Origin: Pseudobutyrivibrio ruminis
GTDB lineage: Bacteria; Bacillota; Clostridia; Lachnospirales; Lachnospiraceae
Reading direction: 5' to 3'
DNA length: 64,000 nt
Assembly: GCA_015057315.1 (NCBI GenBank)
Contig: SVER01000003.1
Coordinates: 62,001 to 126,000, forward strand
In this document: one piece after another, positions 43,794-52,226 of the stretch
How the letters are laid out: each line of letters starts with the position of its first letter
Position numbering within the stretch: position 1 is the first letter of the stretch
The notes under the pieces: generated by a model
Database searches by the model: none
What the model was told of the DNA's origin: nothing
Seen by the model: only the letters and a program-made list of their open reading frames with translations
Position numbers and translations under genes: made by a program

Positions 43794-44315
43794 ATGAATA
43801 TTAAAAGATATTTAAAAGAAAATGACATATCCCTTAAAACAATGTCTGAAATCACAACAATTCCGTATACAACACTTTCAGATATAGTTAATGAGAAGGT
43901 TGATTTATATGAGTGCAAATACAAGACTTTAAAGAAACTTTCTTTATTTTTGAAGATATCTATAGATGATTTAGTTTATGAGAAAGAGGACTTTCAAACT
44001 TTTAGGAATAATCTTCATCATGAAATAAAAAATAGTGGCCTTCTAGAAGTTGCGGCAGATGTTTTACAGCGAAAACGTATTGATTACTATTATCAGAATG
44101 ATGATATTGTAAAGGCTTTGTATCTTTTGAGCTTGGTTGACTATGTCTGCAGAATAAATGAAATAGCCCTTTGTGAGGATTATGCCAATTTGCGAAATAA
44201 GAAACTTAAGGAACCTTTTTATGTAGGAGATTTAGTTGAAGCTAGTAATCCCAAGTATATTATGGAATTTAAAAATCATAATATCTACGAAGGAGAGTTG
44301 ACAGATGCAGTATAA
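43794..44315 (+). CDS. HTH antitoxin-like protein
   Basis: A 173-residue protein with an N-terminal helix-turn-helix (YLKENDISLKTMSEITTIPY, then TTLSDIVNEKVDLYECKYKT) and a C-terminal helical region without a known fold. It overlaps the following nucleotidyltransferase gene by 11 bases. This order and coupling are typical of type II/IV toxin-antitoxin pairs of the nucleotidyltransferase class (AbiEi/AbiEii-like). It probably binds the palindrome in its own promoter. Confidence 0.7.
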   Translation: MNIKRYLKENDISLKTMSEITTIPYTTLSDIVNEKVDLYECKYKTLKKLSLFLKISIDDLVYEKEDFQTFRNNLHHEIKNSGLLEVAADVLQRKRIDYYYQNDDIVKALYLLSLVDYVCRINEIALCEDYANLRNKKLKEPFYVGDLVEASNPKYIMEFKNHNIYEGELTDAV

Positions 44316-45039
44316 TTCAGACAAAACCTTAATCACTAATGAAAATGCGTATGGGATATTAAAAGCTTTTGCTAACGAATATAAAAGGCAAAATGGTGAA
44401 GCTCCTGCTGAGATAATTATCGTAGGTGGTGGAAGTATAATGCTTAATTATGGCTTTAGAAAATCTACCCAGGATTTTGACATAATGATAAGTGGCGGCG
44501 GGGCAGACATAAAAAATATTATTCATTATGTTGCAGATAAATATAATCTACCTAATGATTGGATGAATACAGATTTTAAACGCACGATTTCTTATTCTAG
44601 CAAGCTAAGGCAGGTATCTTCACATATGTTTTCGTTTAATCATAATTCACTGGAAATAAGAACTGTTAAAGATGAATACCTAATTGCTATGAAAATGATA
44701 TCGGCAAGGCAATATAGAAATGATTTGTCTGATATTGTGGGAATTTTGTTATTTGCAATGCAGAATAATAACCCTATAGCCTATAGAACTATTGAATATG
44801 CAATAATAGAGCTTTATGATTCTACAAAGAATATTAAGAGTGAGGTTATAGAAAGAGTAAAAAAATATTCATCAATGAGTGAAAGTGAACTTAGTGATGA
44901 ATATTCAAAGATAAAAGAAGATGAGAATAAAACCTTAGAAGATCTTCAGGACATAGATAATAAGTATAAAGGTGTAGTGAATGAAGCAAGTGTGGATACT
45001 GTAATAGCTGCTTTAAGAAGAAAGGAAAACAAATCTTAA
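44305..45039 (+). CDS. nucleotidyltransferase toxin-like protein (DUF6036-like)
   Basis: A 244-residue protein. The nucleotidyltransferase signature is IIVGGGSIMLNYGFRKSTQD followed by FDIMIS, giving the GS...DxD metal-binding pattern. A later YLIAMKMISARQYRNDLSDI is also typical of the AbiEii/MenA-type group. Such enzymes can transfer nucleotides to tRNA ends or to proteins and cause growth arrest. The C-terminal 60 residues are an acidic coiled coil. Confidence 0.75.
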   Translation: MQYNSDKTLITNENAYGILKAFANEYKRQNGEAPAEIIIVGGGSIMLNYGFRKSTQDFDIMISGGGADIKNIIHYVADKYNLPNDWMNTDFKRTISYSSKLRQVSSHMFSFNHNSLEIRTVKDEYLIAMKMISARQYRNDLSDIVGILLFAMQNNNPIAYRTIEYAIIELYDSTKNIKSEVIERVKKYSSMSESELSDEYSKIKEDENKTLEDLQDIDNKYKGVVNEASVDTVIAALRRKENKS

Positions 45040-45121
45040 AAATGTTTATCAGGTAATAGCCACACTTCACCCCAATTTTACATCCCCCCTCTAGAATCCT
45101 ATTCATAAAGGAGTGAGGCTT

Positions 45122-45817
45122 ATGAATATAGGAATTTTACTAGCAGGAGGATGTGGCAGCCGCATGAAGTGCGATATGCCCAAGCAACTAATAAAGATAA
45201 AAAATAAGCCGCTTATGTGTTATGCATTAGCGGCTTTTTTTGACTGCAAAATGATTGACCAGGTGCAGATTGTCATTAGTGATGAATGCATAGAAAAGGT
45301 GGCGGATGACATTATTGCCATGGGAAATACTGAGAAAATAATGGGATTTTCAAGGGCGGGCGCCACCAGACAGGAGTCAATTCTAAACGCCCTAAACGAT
45401 ATGGTGTATAGGATATCAGAAGAAGATGTGGTGGTGCTTCACGATGGGGTTAGGCCACTGGCGTCACACCAGCTATTTGAAAGAGTGATCACATCCATGG
45501 AAGGCTGTGATGGAGTAATCCCTGTACTGCCTGTGAAGGATACCATATACAGATGTGCTGATGGAATCTGGATTGATGAAGCTTTAGACAGAAGCCATCT
45601 GGTGGCTGGACAATCACCAGAGGCATTTATATACGGCAAATATCTAAAAATTAACCGGCTGTTGGCAAAACAAAATCGTATATGCGATATCTGTGGTTCC
45701 ACCGAGGCGGCGATTTTGGCAGGAATGAAAATCAAAATGATTGAGGGAGAAGAGAACAATTTTAAGATTACAACTCAGGAGGATTTGAAGCGATTTGAAA
45801 GCATTATTGCTAAGTGA
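45122..45817 (+). CDS. tarI: pentitol-5-phosphate cytidylyltransferase (TarI/IspD family), copy 2
   Basis: A 231-residue cytidylyltransferase with LLAGGCGSRMKCDMPKQ, VLHDGVRPL and GSTEAAILAG. Relative to copy 1 it has a Cys in the nucleotide loop and clearly different sequence, so the two are old paralogues. It forms an operon with a TarJ-like reductase and a TIM-barrel isomerase. AAGGAG at 45108 fits ATG 45122. Higher G+C than the neighbouring island marks the return to core-like sequence. Confidence 0.85.
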   Translation: MNIGILLAGGCGSRMKCDMPKQLIKIKNKPLMCYALAAFFDCKMIDQVQIVISDECIEKVADDIIAMGNTEKIMGFSRAGATRQESILNALNDMVYRISEEDVVVLHDGVRPLASHQLFERVITSMEGCDGVIPVLPVKDTIYRCADGIWIDEALDRSHLVAGQSPEAFIYGKYLKINRLLAKQNRICDICGSTEAAILAGMKIKMIEGEENNFKITTQEDLKRFESIIAK

Positions 45818-46805
45818 TATAGGAAAACTAGAGATAGTTGAACGATCTGTGCCACCCCTTGAGTCTAACCATGTGTTAGTAGAGGTGAAGGCCTGCGGCA
45901 TCTGCGGCTCGGATATTCCACGTGTCTACACCGATGGCGCCCACCGTATGCCTATAGTGCCAGGTCATGAATTTTCAGGAATTGTTAAAGCTGTAGCGGC
46001 TGATGTGGATAAAAGATGGATTAACAAAAGAGTCGGTGTATTTCCTTTGATTCCATGCATGAAATGCCCTCAGTGCAAACAGAAGCGCTATGAGATGTGC
46101 GAAAACTATTCCTACCTGGGCTCCCGGACAGATGGTGGCTTCGCAGAGTATGTGGCAGTGCCAAGCTGGAATCTGATTGAACTACCAGACACTGTAACTT
46201 TCAAGCAGGCCGCAATGCTAGAGCCACTTGCTGTGGTAGCTCACGCTATTAGAAAGCCAGCAGTAAAGCCTAATGACGAGGTTACAGTTATAGGCCTTGG
46301 GGCAATCGGATTACTTACAACCATGCTGCTAAAAAAGGTGGGTGTAGATATCGTATATACGATAGGGAACAAATCATATCAGAATGAGTATGCTGCAACC
46401 CTTGGAGCATGTCCTATTACACCATCCGAAAGCTCATCAGCTGTGGTTTTTGAATGTGTTGGAAGTGAACAATCCTTGCAGCAGGCAATAAATCTAGCCG
46501 CCCCGGCGGGCACCATCGTCCTTGTAGGCAACCCAAGGCAAGATATGAACTTGCCAAAAGAAATATATTGGAAGATTCTTCGCAAACAACTAAAGATAAT
46601 GGGAAGCTGGAATTCAACCTTTACCCATGATAAAAATGATGATTGGCACTTTATCCTATCCATTCTTGCCAACCAGGATAACAAAGGTTTTCATCCAGAA
46701 AAATTTATCACCCACGAATTCAGTTTAAGCAATATCCGGGATGGCTTTGAACTAATGCGCATGAAGCAACAGCCTTATGTAAAAATCATGATGGTAGCAG
46801 AGTAG
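45795..46805 (+). CDS. tarJ: pentulose-5-phosphate reductase (TarJ family), copy 2
   Basis: A 336-residue zinc dehydrogenase beginning at TTG 45795, with AGGAGG at 45777 and a 23-base overlap with tarI copy 2. The features are CGICGSDIPRVY, GHEFSG, the four-cysteine structural zinc site CMKCPQCKQKRYEMC, VIGLGAIGLL and SYLGSRTDGGFAEYV. It parallels the enzyme at 17804 closely in motif layout. It likely reduces a pentulose phosphate to the pentitol phosphate activated by the overlapping TarI. Confidence 0.85.
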   Translation: MKALLLSDIGKLEIVERSVPPLESNHVLVEVKACGICGSDIPRVYTDGAHRMPIVPGHEFSGIVKAVAADVDKRWINKRVGVFPLIPCMKCPQCKQKRYEMCENYSYLGSRTDGGFAEYVAVPSWNLIELPDTVTFKQAAMLEPLAVVAHAIRKPAVKPNDEVTVIGLGAIGLLTTMLLKKVGVDIVYTIGNKSYQNEYAATLGACPITPSESSSAVVFECVGSEQSLQQAINLAAPAGTIVLVGNPRQDMNLPKEIYWKILRKQLKIMGSWNSTFTHDKNDDWHFILSILANQDNKGFHPEKFITHEFSLSNIRDGFELMRMKQQPYVKIMMVAE

Positions 46806-46822
46806 TAAAAGGGAGGAATTTG

Positions 46823-47788
46823 ATGCACAAAATAGGTATACAAACAGCAAACATAATAGAAGATGAAACTCCGGAAACGGGATTTAGGCGTATAGCAAAT
46901 GCTGGCTTTGATTGCGTTGATTTTAGCCTTGATACGTATTTACGATATGAAGAATTTGCACCAGGTTATAGCGGCAGATTTTTTGAAAAATCCTTGGATG
47001 AATTATTTGAATTTTTCACGCCTCATAAAAAAGCTGCCAAAAGCCTTAATATCAAAATCAACCAAATGCACATGCCCTATCCCATGTTTGCCACCAATAT
47101 CAGCAGGGAGGCCAATGAATACATAAGATATCAGGTGCTGCCTAAATCCATGGAAATATGTGCATTTTTGGAGTGTCACAATATCGTTGCCCATCTATTC
47201 AATCTCCCAAACACTGTCCCTGACGCTGCATGCGCCCTGGAGCAGGAAGGGATTGAATGGCGTGCAAATGCAGAAGTACTTCATGAGCTGGTGCCATTTG
47301 CAGCAAAGCGTGGCATTACAATCTGCCTTGAAAATCTGTATAAGCCGGGTAATCGTAGGCTTAGTGAAGGCCCATGCTGCGACCCAGTGAAGCTGTCAGC
47401 CAGAATCGATTACTTCAATGCAAAATATAAATCCGAAGTGCTAGGTGCCTGCTTCGACACAGGCCACGCCAATCTCACGGATATGGACATGGCATCTTAC
47501 CTGAAAATTCTTGGCCCAAGGGTGAAGACCTTGCACATCCATGACAATGATTGCATGACTGACCTGCACCAAATTCCCTACACCTTTACAAACACCAGGG
47601 ACAAAATTTGCAGCACAAATTGGGACGAATTCATACGCACACTTAAGGCTATAGGCTTCACTGGAGTATTAAGCTTTGAAACCGCCCCAGCCTTAAAGGC
47701 TTTCCCCCAGGAGCTTGCAGATGATGTATTACATTTCATCGCATCCATCGGAAAATACTTCGCCAAGGAACTGGACAATGCAAAATAA
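46823..47788 (+). CDS. sugar phosphate isomerase/epimerase (xylose isomerase-like TIM barrel)
   Basis: A 321-residue protein of the AP-endonuclease-2/xylose-isomerase-like TIM-barrel family. Metal ligands are visible in ICLENLY, ACFDTGHA, HIHDND and SFETAP. Such enzymes epimerise or isomerise keto-sugars. Its place after TarI-TarJ copy 2 mirrors the epimerase in the first operon, suggesting it supplies a different sugar phosphate isomer. GGGAGG precedes ATG 46823. Confidence 0.8.
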   Translation: MHKIGIQTANIIEDETPETGFRRIANAGFDCVDFSLDTYLRYEEFAPGYSGRFFEKSLDELFEFFTPHKKAAKSLNIKINQMHMPYPMFATNISREANEYIRYQVLPKSMEICAFLECHNIVAHLFNLPNTVPDAACALEQEGIEWRANAEVLHELVPFAAKRGITICLENLYKPGNRRLSEGPCCDPVKLSARIDYFNAKYKSEVLGACFDTGHANLTDMDMASYLKILGPRVKTLHIHDNDCMTDLHQIPYTFTNTRDKICSTNWDEFIRTLKAIGFTGVLSFETAPALKAFPQELADDVLHFIASIGKYFAKELDNAK

Positions 47789-47895
47789 ATGTGAAAAAGT
47801 GCCCCTATTCCTTGAAATGAAACCTCTTTTATTATAAAATTTTCTCGATATCGTTTTAGTAAACACATTATTCACATAATAAAGGAGTGATCAAA

Positions 47896-49479
47896 ATGAT
47901 AGAATGGAAGAATTTTGATAAGCTCGAGTCTTACAAGACTCTCCAGGGGCTTAAGAATCAAGTAGAATTAAAGTCTGCAATGGCAGGAGCAAACGGTGCT
48001 AAGCGTGTTGCTGAGTACGTAGTTCCAATGTCTAATGGAATGGTTTACAATTTTGCTTCAAAGCAGGTAGACGACACAGTTCTTGATGCACTTGCAAAGC
48101 TTGCTGACGAGGCACAGCTTGTAGATAAGTATGCAGCCCTCTACAACGGAGAGGTTATCAATACAGGTGAGAAGAGATTAGTTCTTCACCAGCTTACACG
48201 TGGTCAGCTTGGAGATGATGTTACAGCTGATGGCGTTAATAAGAGAGAGTTTTATGTAAAGCAGCAGGAGCGTATCGCTGATTTCGCTAACAAGGTTCAC
48301 GCTGGTGAAATCGTTAACGAGAAGGGTGAGAAGTTCACATCAGTAGTTCAGATTGGTATCGGTGGTTCTGACCTTGGCCCTCGCGCTATGTATCTTGCAC
48401 TTGAGAATTGGGCAAAGGTTACAGGCACATTCAAGATGGAGGCACACTTTATTTCAAATGTAGACCCTGACGATGCAGCTGCAGTACTTGCAGGTGTTGA
48501 TGTTGCTCATTCAATCTTTATCCTTGTTTCAAAGAGTGGTACAACACTTGAGACACTTACAAATGAGTCATTTGTTAAGGATGCCCTTGCAAAGGCTGGC
48601 TTAGATGCAAGTAAGCACATGATTGCTGTTACATCTGAGACATCACCACTTGCAAAGTCATCTGATTACTTAGATGCATTCTTTATGGATGATTACATCG
48701 GTGGCCGTTATTCATCTACATCTTCAGTAGGTGGCGCAGTGCTTTCACTTGCATTTGGTCCAGATGTATTCGCTAGATTCTTAAATGGTGCAGCAGCAGA
48801 GGATGCTCTTGCAAAGAATGCAGATATCCGCAAGAACCCAGCACTTCTTGATGCACTTATTGGTGTTTATGAAAGAAACGTACTCGGATACGAGTCTACA
48901 GCAGTTCTTCCATACTCACAGGCACTTAGCCGTTTCCCTGCTCACTTACAGCAGCTCGACATGGAGTCAAACGGTAAGAGCGTTAACAGATTTGGTGAAA
49001 AAGTTGATTACGTTACAGGCCCAGTTATCTTTGGTGAGCCTGGCACAAACGGTCAGCACAGCTTCTACCAGTTATTACATCAGGGAACAAACATCATCCC
49101 ACTTCAGTTCGTAGGCTTCAAGAAGAGCCAGATGGCAACTGATGTAGTTATCGAAGGCAGCACATCACAGCAGAAGCTTAAGGCTAATGTTGCAGCTCAG
49201 ATTATGGCTTTCGCTTGTGGTAAGGATGATGACAACAGAAATAAATACTTCGAAGGTAACAGACCTTCTTCAATTATCGTAGGCGAGCAGCTTACACCAG
49301 AGACACTTGGTGCACTTCTTGCTCACTTCGAGAACAAGGTTATGTTCCAGGGCTTCGTATGGAATCTTAACTCATTCGATCAGGAAGGCGTTCAGCTTGG
49401 TAAGGTCCTTGCAAAGAAGGTACTTGCTGGCGATACATCAGATGCTCTTGCAGCATACGCTAAGCTTTTGGATATCTAA
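47896..49479 (+). CDS. pgi: glucose-6-phosphate isomerase
   Basis: A 527-residue Pgi of the long type, which interconverts glucose 6-phosphate and fructose 6-phosphate in glycolysis. Signature segments are IGIGGSDLGPRAMY, DYIGGRYSSTSSVG, LQQLDMESNGKSV (catalytic Glu) and FGEPGTNGQHSFYQLLHQGT (catalytic His). ATG 47896 is preceded by AAAGGAG; GTG 47887 is rejected because it lies inside that site. Codon use is strongly biased, as expected for a highly expressed core gene. A good terminator follows. Confidence 0.95.
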   Translation: MIEWKNFDKLESYKTLQGLKNQVELKSAMAGANGAKRVAEYVVPMSNGMVYNFASKQVDDTVLDALAKLADEAQLVDKYAALYNGEVINTGEKRLVLHQLTRGQLGDDVTADGVNKREFYVKQQERIADFANKVHAGEIVNEKGEKFTSVVQIGIGGSDLGPRAMYLALENWAKVTGTFKMEAHFISNVDPDDAAAVLAGVDVAHSIFILVSKSGTTLETLTNESFVKDALAKAGLDASKHMIAVTSETSPLAKSSDYLDAFFMDDYIGGRYSSTSSVGGAVLSLAFGPDVFARFLNGAAAEDALAKNADIRKNPALLDALIGVYERNVLGYESTAVLPYSQALSRFPAHLQQLDMESNGKSVNRFGEKVDYVTGPVIFGEPGTNGQHSFYQLLHQGTNIIPLQFVGFKKSQMATDVVIEGSTSQQKLKANVAAQIMAFACGKDDDNRNKYFEGNRPSSIIVGEQLTPETLGALLAHFENKVMFQGFVWNLNSFDQEGVQLGKVLAKKVLAGDTSDALAAYAKLLDI

Positions 49480-49492
49480 AAAGTTTATTAAA

Positions 49493-49527
49493 AATGGCTA
49501 CCGTGTATTGCGGTAGCTATTTTTTTA
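49493..49527 (+). terminator. intrinsic terminator after pgi
   Basis: AATGGCTACCG (49493-49503) pairs with CGGTAGCTATT (49511-49521) and is followed by a T-run. Confidence 0.9.
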
Positions 49528-49545
49528 CGCTAGGATATGTAAGAA

Positions 49546-49594
49546 AGCCTTCTCCCTGTGGGAGAAGGTGGCAGCGCAGCTGACGGATGAGGGT
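49546..49594 (+). repeat. short copy of palindromic intergenic repeat
   Basis: GCCTTCTCCC and GGGAGAAGG form a hairpin, followed by TGGCAGCGCAGCTGACGG and ATGAGGGT. The same core lies at 10498-10526 in the malE-malF repeat. The GAGGG at its right end is six bases from the ATG at 49600, so the repeat appears to provide the ribosome site of the next gene. Confidence 0.75.
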
Positions 49595-49599
49595 AAACA

Positions 49600-50298
49600 A
49601 TGAATAATTTTACAGACAAAGAACAAGAAGCAGTTAAAAAGACTTGGGCAGGGGAAAAAGCAAAGCTTAAACAGATGACATTTAGTGAAAAGCTAGAATA
49701 CATCTGGGCGTATTATAAGCTACATTTATTAGTGATTGCACTAATCATCGGTGCAATTACCTGGGGCGTTCATCATGCCCTTACTTATGTGGAGTATCGT
49801 ATTTACGGTATGGTCATTAATTCAGGCCAGTTCAATGAAGAACTAAACACTACTCTTCATGATAAGCTGGGCATGGCTAAGCACGATGGAGTCAACATCA
49901 CTGCAGACCTATACACAGATGAAAGCGCCAATATGGGCGGCTACGGTAATCGCCTGGATATCTATGTTATGTCTGGTCAGCTTGACTTTGCATTTACGGA
50001 TAAAGAAGGTGTTGATTATCTGGTAAATATGGGAGCAATCAGAGACATTAAAGAGCTCGCCCCAGATTATCTATTATCTGAGTGGTCAGATGATAAGCTT
50101 TACGAAGCCTCAGTTGTTGGAGATGATGGTAACACCTACTCTGGCAATGTGGCTGTAGATATTTCAGATAGCCCAATTCATGAATACTTCGGTTTAGATG
50201 ACAATATCAATTATCTAGTGCTTGCTGATTTAAGTGGTAGCGAAGAATACATGAATAATTTTTATAAATTACTATATGAAATAGAAGAAGGAGAATAA
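49600..50298 (+). CDS. single-pass membrane protein of unknown function
   Basis: A 232-residue protein: a charged cytoplasmic N-terminus, one membrane helix at about residues 43-64 (LVIALIIGAITWGVHHAL), then a soluble domain of about 165 residues rich in Asp (TADLYTDESANMGGYGNRL, LDIYVMSGQLDFAF). The domain recalls a solute-binding-protein lobe but is too short for a full one. It precedes a DUF624 gene by four bases, so the two work together. Its ribosome site comes from the upstream repeat. Confidence 0.6.
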   Translation: MNNFTDKEQEAVKKTWAGEKAKLKQMTFSEKLEYIWAYYKLHLLVIALIIGAITWGVHHALTYVEYRIYGMVINSGQFNEELNTTLHDKLGMAKHDGVNITADLYTDESANMGGYGNRLDIYVMSGQLDFAFTDKEGVDYLVNMGAIRDIKELAPDYLLSEWSDDKLYEASVVGDDGNTYSGNVAVDISDSPIHEYFGLDDNINYLVLADLSGSEEYMNNFYKLLYEIEEGE

Positions 50299-50302
50299 GG
50301 TT

Positions 50303-50938
50303 TTGGGAAAGTTTTTTAACAGTAGATTTTTTGAGGGAATATCAAAGGCAACAGACGTAATACTTGTGGGTCTGTATTTTATAGTATGCTCATTGCCAAT
50401 ATTTACAATTGGTGCCAGCGCAACAGCATTATATTATGCTACACATAAGTGCATCTACAAAGGCCGTGGCTACACTACAGAGTTCTTCCGTTCATTCAAG
50501 GATAACTTTAAGCAGTCCACATTATCCTGGTTAATCTTTATGGTATTGTTTGGAATTCTTGCAGGCGATATTTATATCACCAGAAACTTCATTCCAGCTG
50601 ATAGCCCAATTGCAGCAGCATCAATCTTCTTTTTAGTATTGATGGTATTTTCTATCGTTTGGGCAATCTATCATTTCGCATACATTGCCAGGTTCGAAAA
50701 CAGCTTCAAAGAGTCCTTTAAAGTCTCAGCAATATTTATGATTGCAAATATCGGATGGTCAATTGCAATAGTAGGTGTTGTTGTTCTTGGACTCTTATTA
50801 ATGTACAGATTTATGATTTTAATCGTGTTTGCGCCAGGATTATTCGCCTGCGCATTTCATCCTATCCTTGAGAAAGTCTTCCGCAAGTACATGTCAGCCG
50901 AAGATATCGCCAAAGAAGACGAGGATAAGTATTACTAA
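50303..50938 (+). CDS. DUF624 (YesL-like) membrane protein
   Basis: A 211-residue protein with about five membrane helices, of the DUF624/YesL family (YFIVCSLPIFTIGASATAL is the characteristic first helix region, and SFKDNFKQSTLSWLIF follows). YesL proteins often occur with sugar transporters and are of unknown function. TTG 50303 is the likely start, after AAGGAG and coupled to the previous gene. Confidence 0.8.
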   Translation: MGKFFNSRFFEGISKATDVILVGLYFIVCSLPIFTIGASATALYYATHKCIYKGRGYTTEFFRSFKDNFKQSTLSWLIFMVLFGILAGDIYITRNFIPADSPIAAASIFFLVLMVFSIVWAIYHFAYIARFENSFKESFKVSAIFMIANIGWSIAIVGVVVLGLLLMYRFMILIVFAPGLFACAFHPILEKVFRKYMSAEDIAKEDEDKYY

Positions 50939-50952
50939 GAATATTTTTTAAT

Positions 50953-50988
50953 AGAGGCATCCTATAGAAGGAATGCCTCTATTTTTTT
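50953..50988 (+). terminator. intrinsic terminator after DUF624 gene
   Basis: AGAGGCATCC (50953-50962) pairs with GGAATGCCTCT (50970-50980, one bulge) and is followed by T7. It overlaps the 3' end of the convergent gene. Confidence 0.85.
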
Positions 50989-51756
50989 GTCGACAATGAA
51001 TGAATCCAGTGGGTCATCGCTTGTTTCAAAAGAAGCAATAAGCTGCTTTCCAGGCCAATAGCCAGCCCTTTCATACATAAATAATTTTAGCAAGTTGTTA
51101 ACACTGTAGTTGTCATCGTCAGTAAGACCAAAATGTTCCCAGATAAGAGTCTGCCTTGTCCTCTTGTTTAATACTATGAAATCGGGATATTTTAGATGCT
51201 CATTTATAACTAGCTTAGGCTCATAAACATAGGGTATCTCGAAATCTAAAAGTCTATCTGCAATTATTTTCTCAGATTTGGAGCGAACCAGTTCTCCCTT
51301 TTTGGTGCAAATACCTTTATCAATTGCATAAGAGTTTTGACTTCCAGGATTTTTATCATACCAATCCTTAATAAAGGTATTGATATCTGGAATAATCGGT
51401 GTAATAAGTGATCTTCTTCCAGGGTTAAAGGAAAAATAGATGTTGTCCATTTCTAAATACAAATCTACATGTATCCCTTTTTTTATTTTATTTATTAATT
51501 CACGCATTCTTTTTGAAACCTTTATCAAATAATCCCTTTGACAAATAGAGGTAATGAAACCTATATTGTCAGCGGATAAATATTGCCCCTTAGTGTCTGA
51601 ACGGTTCTTGTAGTAATAGAATCTGGGGTATCCCTTACTGCTTTCTAAGCGAATGAAGCCCTTAGGTGCCGACAGTAATTCTTTATCAGCGATATCCATT
51701 AGGTTGTATACGGATACTACTAGTTTGTTCAGGTCTATAACAGGTGTTAATGACAT
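50962..51756 (-). CDS. PD-(D/E)XK-nuclease-like protein
   Basis: A 264-residue minus-strand protein. The N-terminal half is unassigned (a basic helical region near KVSKRMRELINKIKK). The C-terminal part has the layout of a PD-(D/E)XK nuclease: RSKSEKIIADRLLDFEIPYV, EPKLVINEHLKYPDF and TLIWEHFG, with an Asp in PDF and a Glu-His pair in place of the usual E-x-K. GGAG precedes ATG 51756; a longer frame reaches 51822 but lacks a ribosome site. The phased palindromic array at 51841-52210 lies right upstream of its start. Confidence 0.65.
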   Translation of the reverse strand: MSLTPVIDLNKLVVSVYNLMDIADKELLSAPKGFIRLESSKGYPRFYYYKNRSDTKGQYLSADNIGFITSICQRDYLIKVSKRMRELINKIKKGIHVDLYLEMDNIYFSFNPGRRSLITPIIPDINTFIKDWYDKNPGSQNSYAIDKGICTKKGELVRSKSEKIIADRLLDFEIPYVYEPKLVINEHLKYPDFIVLNKRTRQTLIWEHFGLTDDDNYSVNNLLKLFMYERAGYWPGKQLIASFETSDDPLDSFIVDKKIEAFLL

Positions 51757-51840
51757 AAAATCTCCTTTCAAAGTAAAAATTAATGTAAATATATTGGTAA
51801 ATTGCAGCAGCAAATTAGGCAAATTCCATTCTTAGAAATG

Positions 51841-52210
51841 AACTTAAGTGTAAATACTAATTTTGATTTATTCACTTATATGCTATATGTGAATAAGTTA
51901 AGTGAAATAGTGAGAATACAAAATTCACTTAAAAACTGATTTTGCTGTTAAGTGTAGATAGATTTTATTAAAATAAACTTAAATGAAAATAGAAAAATCA
52001 GCTGTTTGTTAAGTGGAAAAAAGTTTTAGAGGGAAAAACTTAACAAGCAGCCTTGTTTGGTTAAGTGAAAATATAGAAATGTATATTAAACTTAAGTATA
52101 GCTAAAAAGTTTTAACGTAACTTAAGTGAAAATATTTTTTTCTTATAGAAACTTAACAGCAAAATCAATTTTTAAGTGGGAATTGTGATCCTCAATAAAA
52201 ACTTAACTTT
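51841..52210. repeat. helically phased array of ACTTAAGT-like palindromes
   Basis: Fourteen sites matching all or part of [CA]ACTTAAGTG. The core TTAA (TTAT in the second) begins at 51844, 51876, 51898, 51929, 51948, 51979, 52009, 52040, 52061, 52092, 52122, 52153, 52172 and 52203. Spacings are 30-32 or 19-22 bases, about three or two helical turns. From the third site on, the spacing series reads the same in both directions. Outer 28-base arms (51926-51953 and 52151-52178, one mismatch) and inner 14-base arms (52001-52014 and 52038-52051) are inverted copies. No coding frame fits. Confidence 0.85.
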
Positions 52211-52226
52211 TGAAGCAGTGAAATGT

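Noticed and set aside
51841-52210. CRISPR array
   Set aside because: The repeated unit is only 8-10 bases and degenerate, spacing alternates between about 20 and 31, the whole is palindromic, and there are no cas genes.
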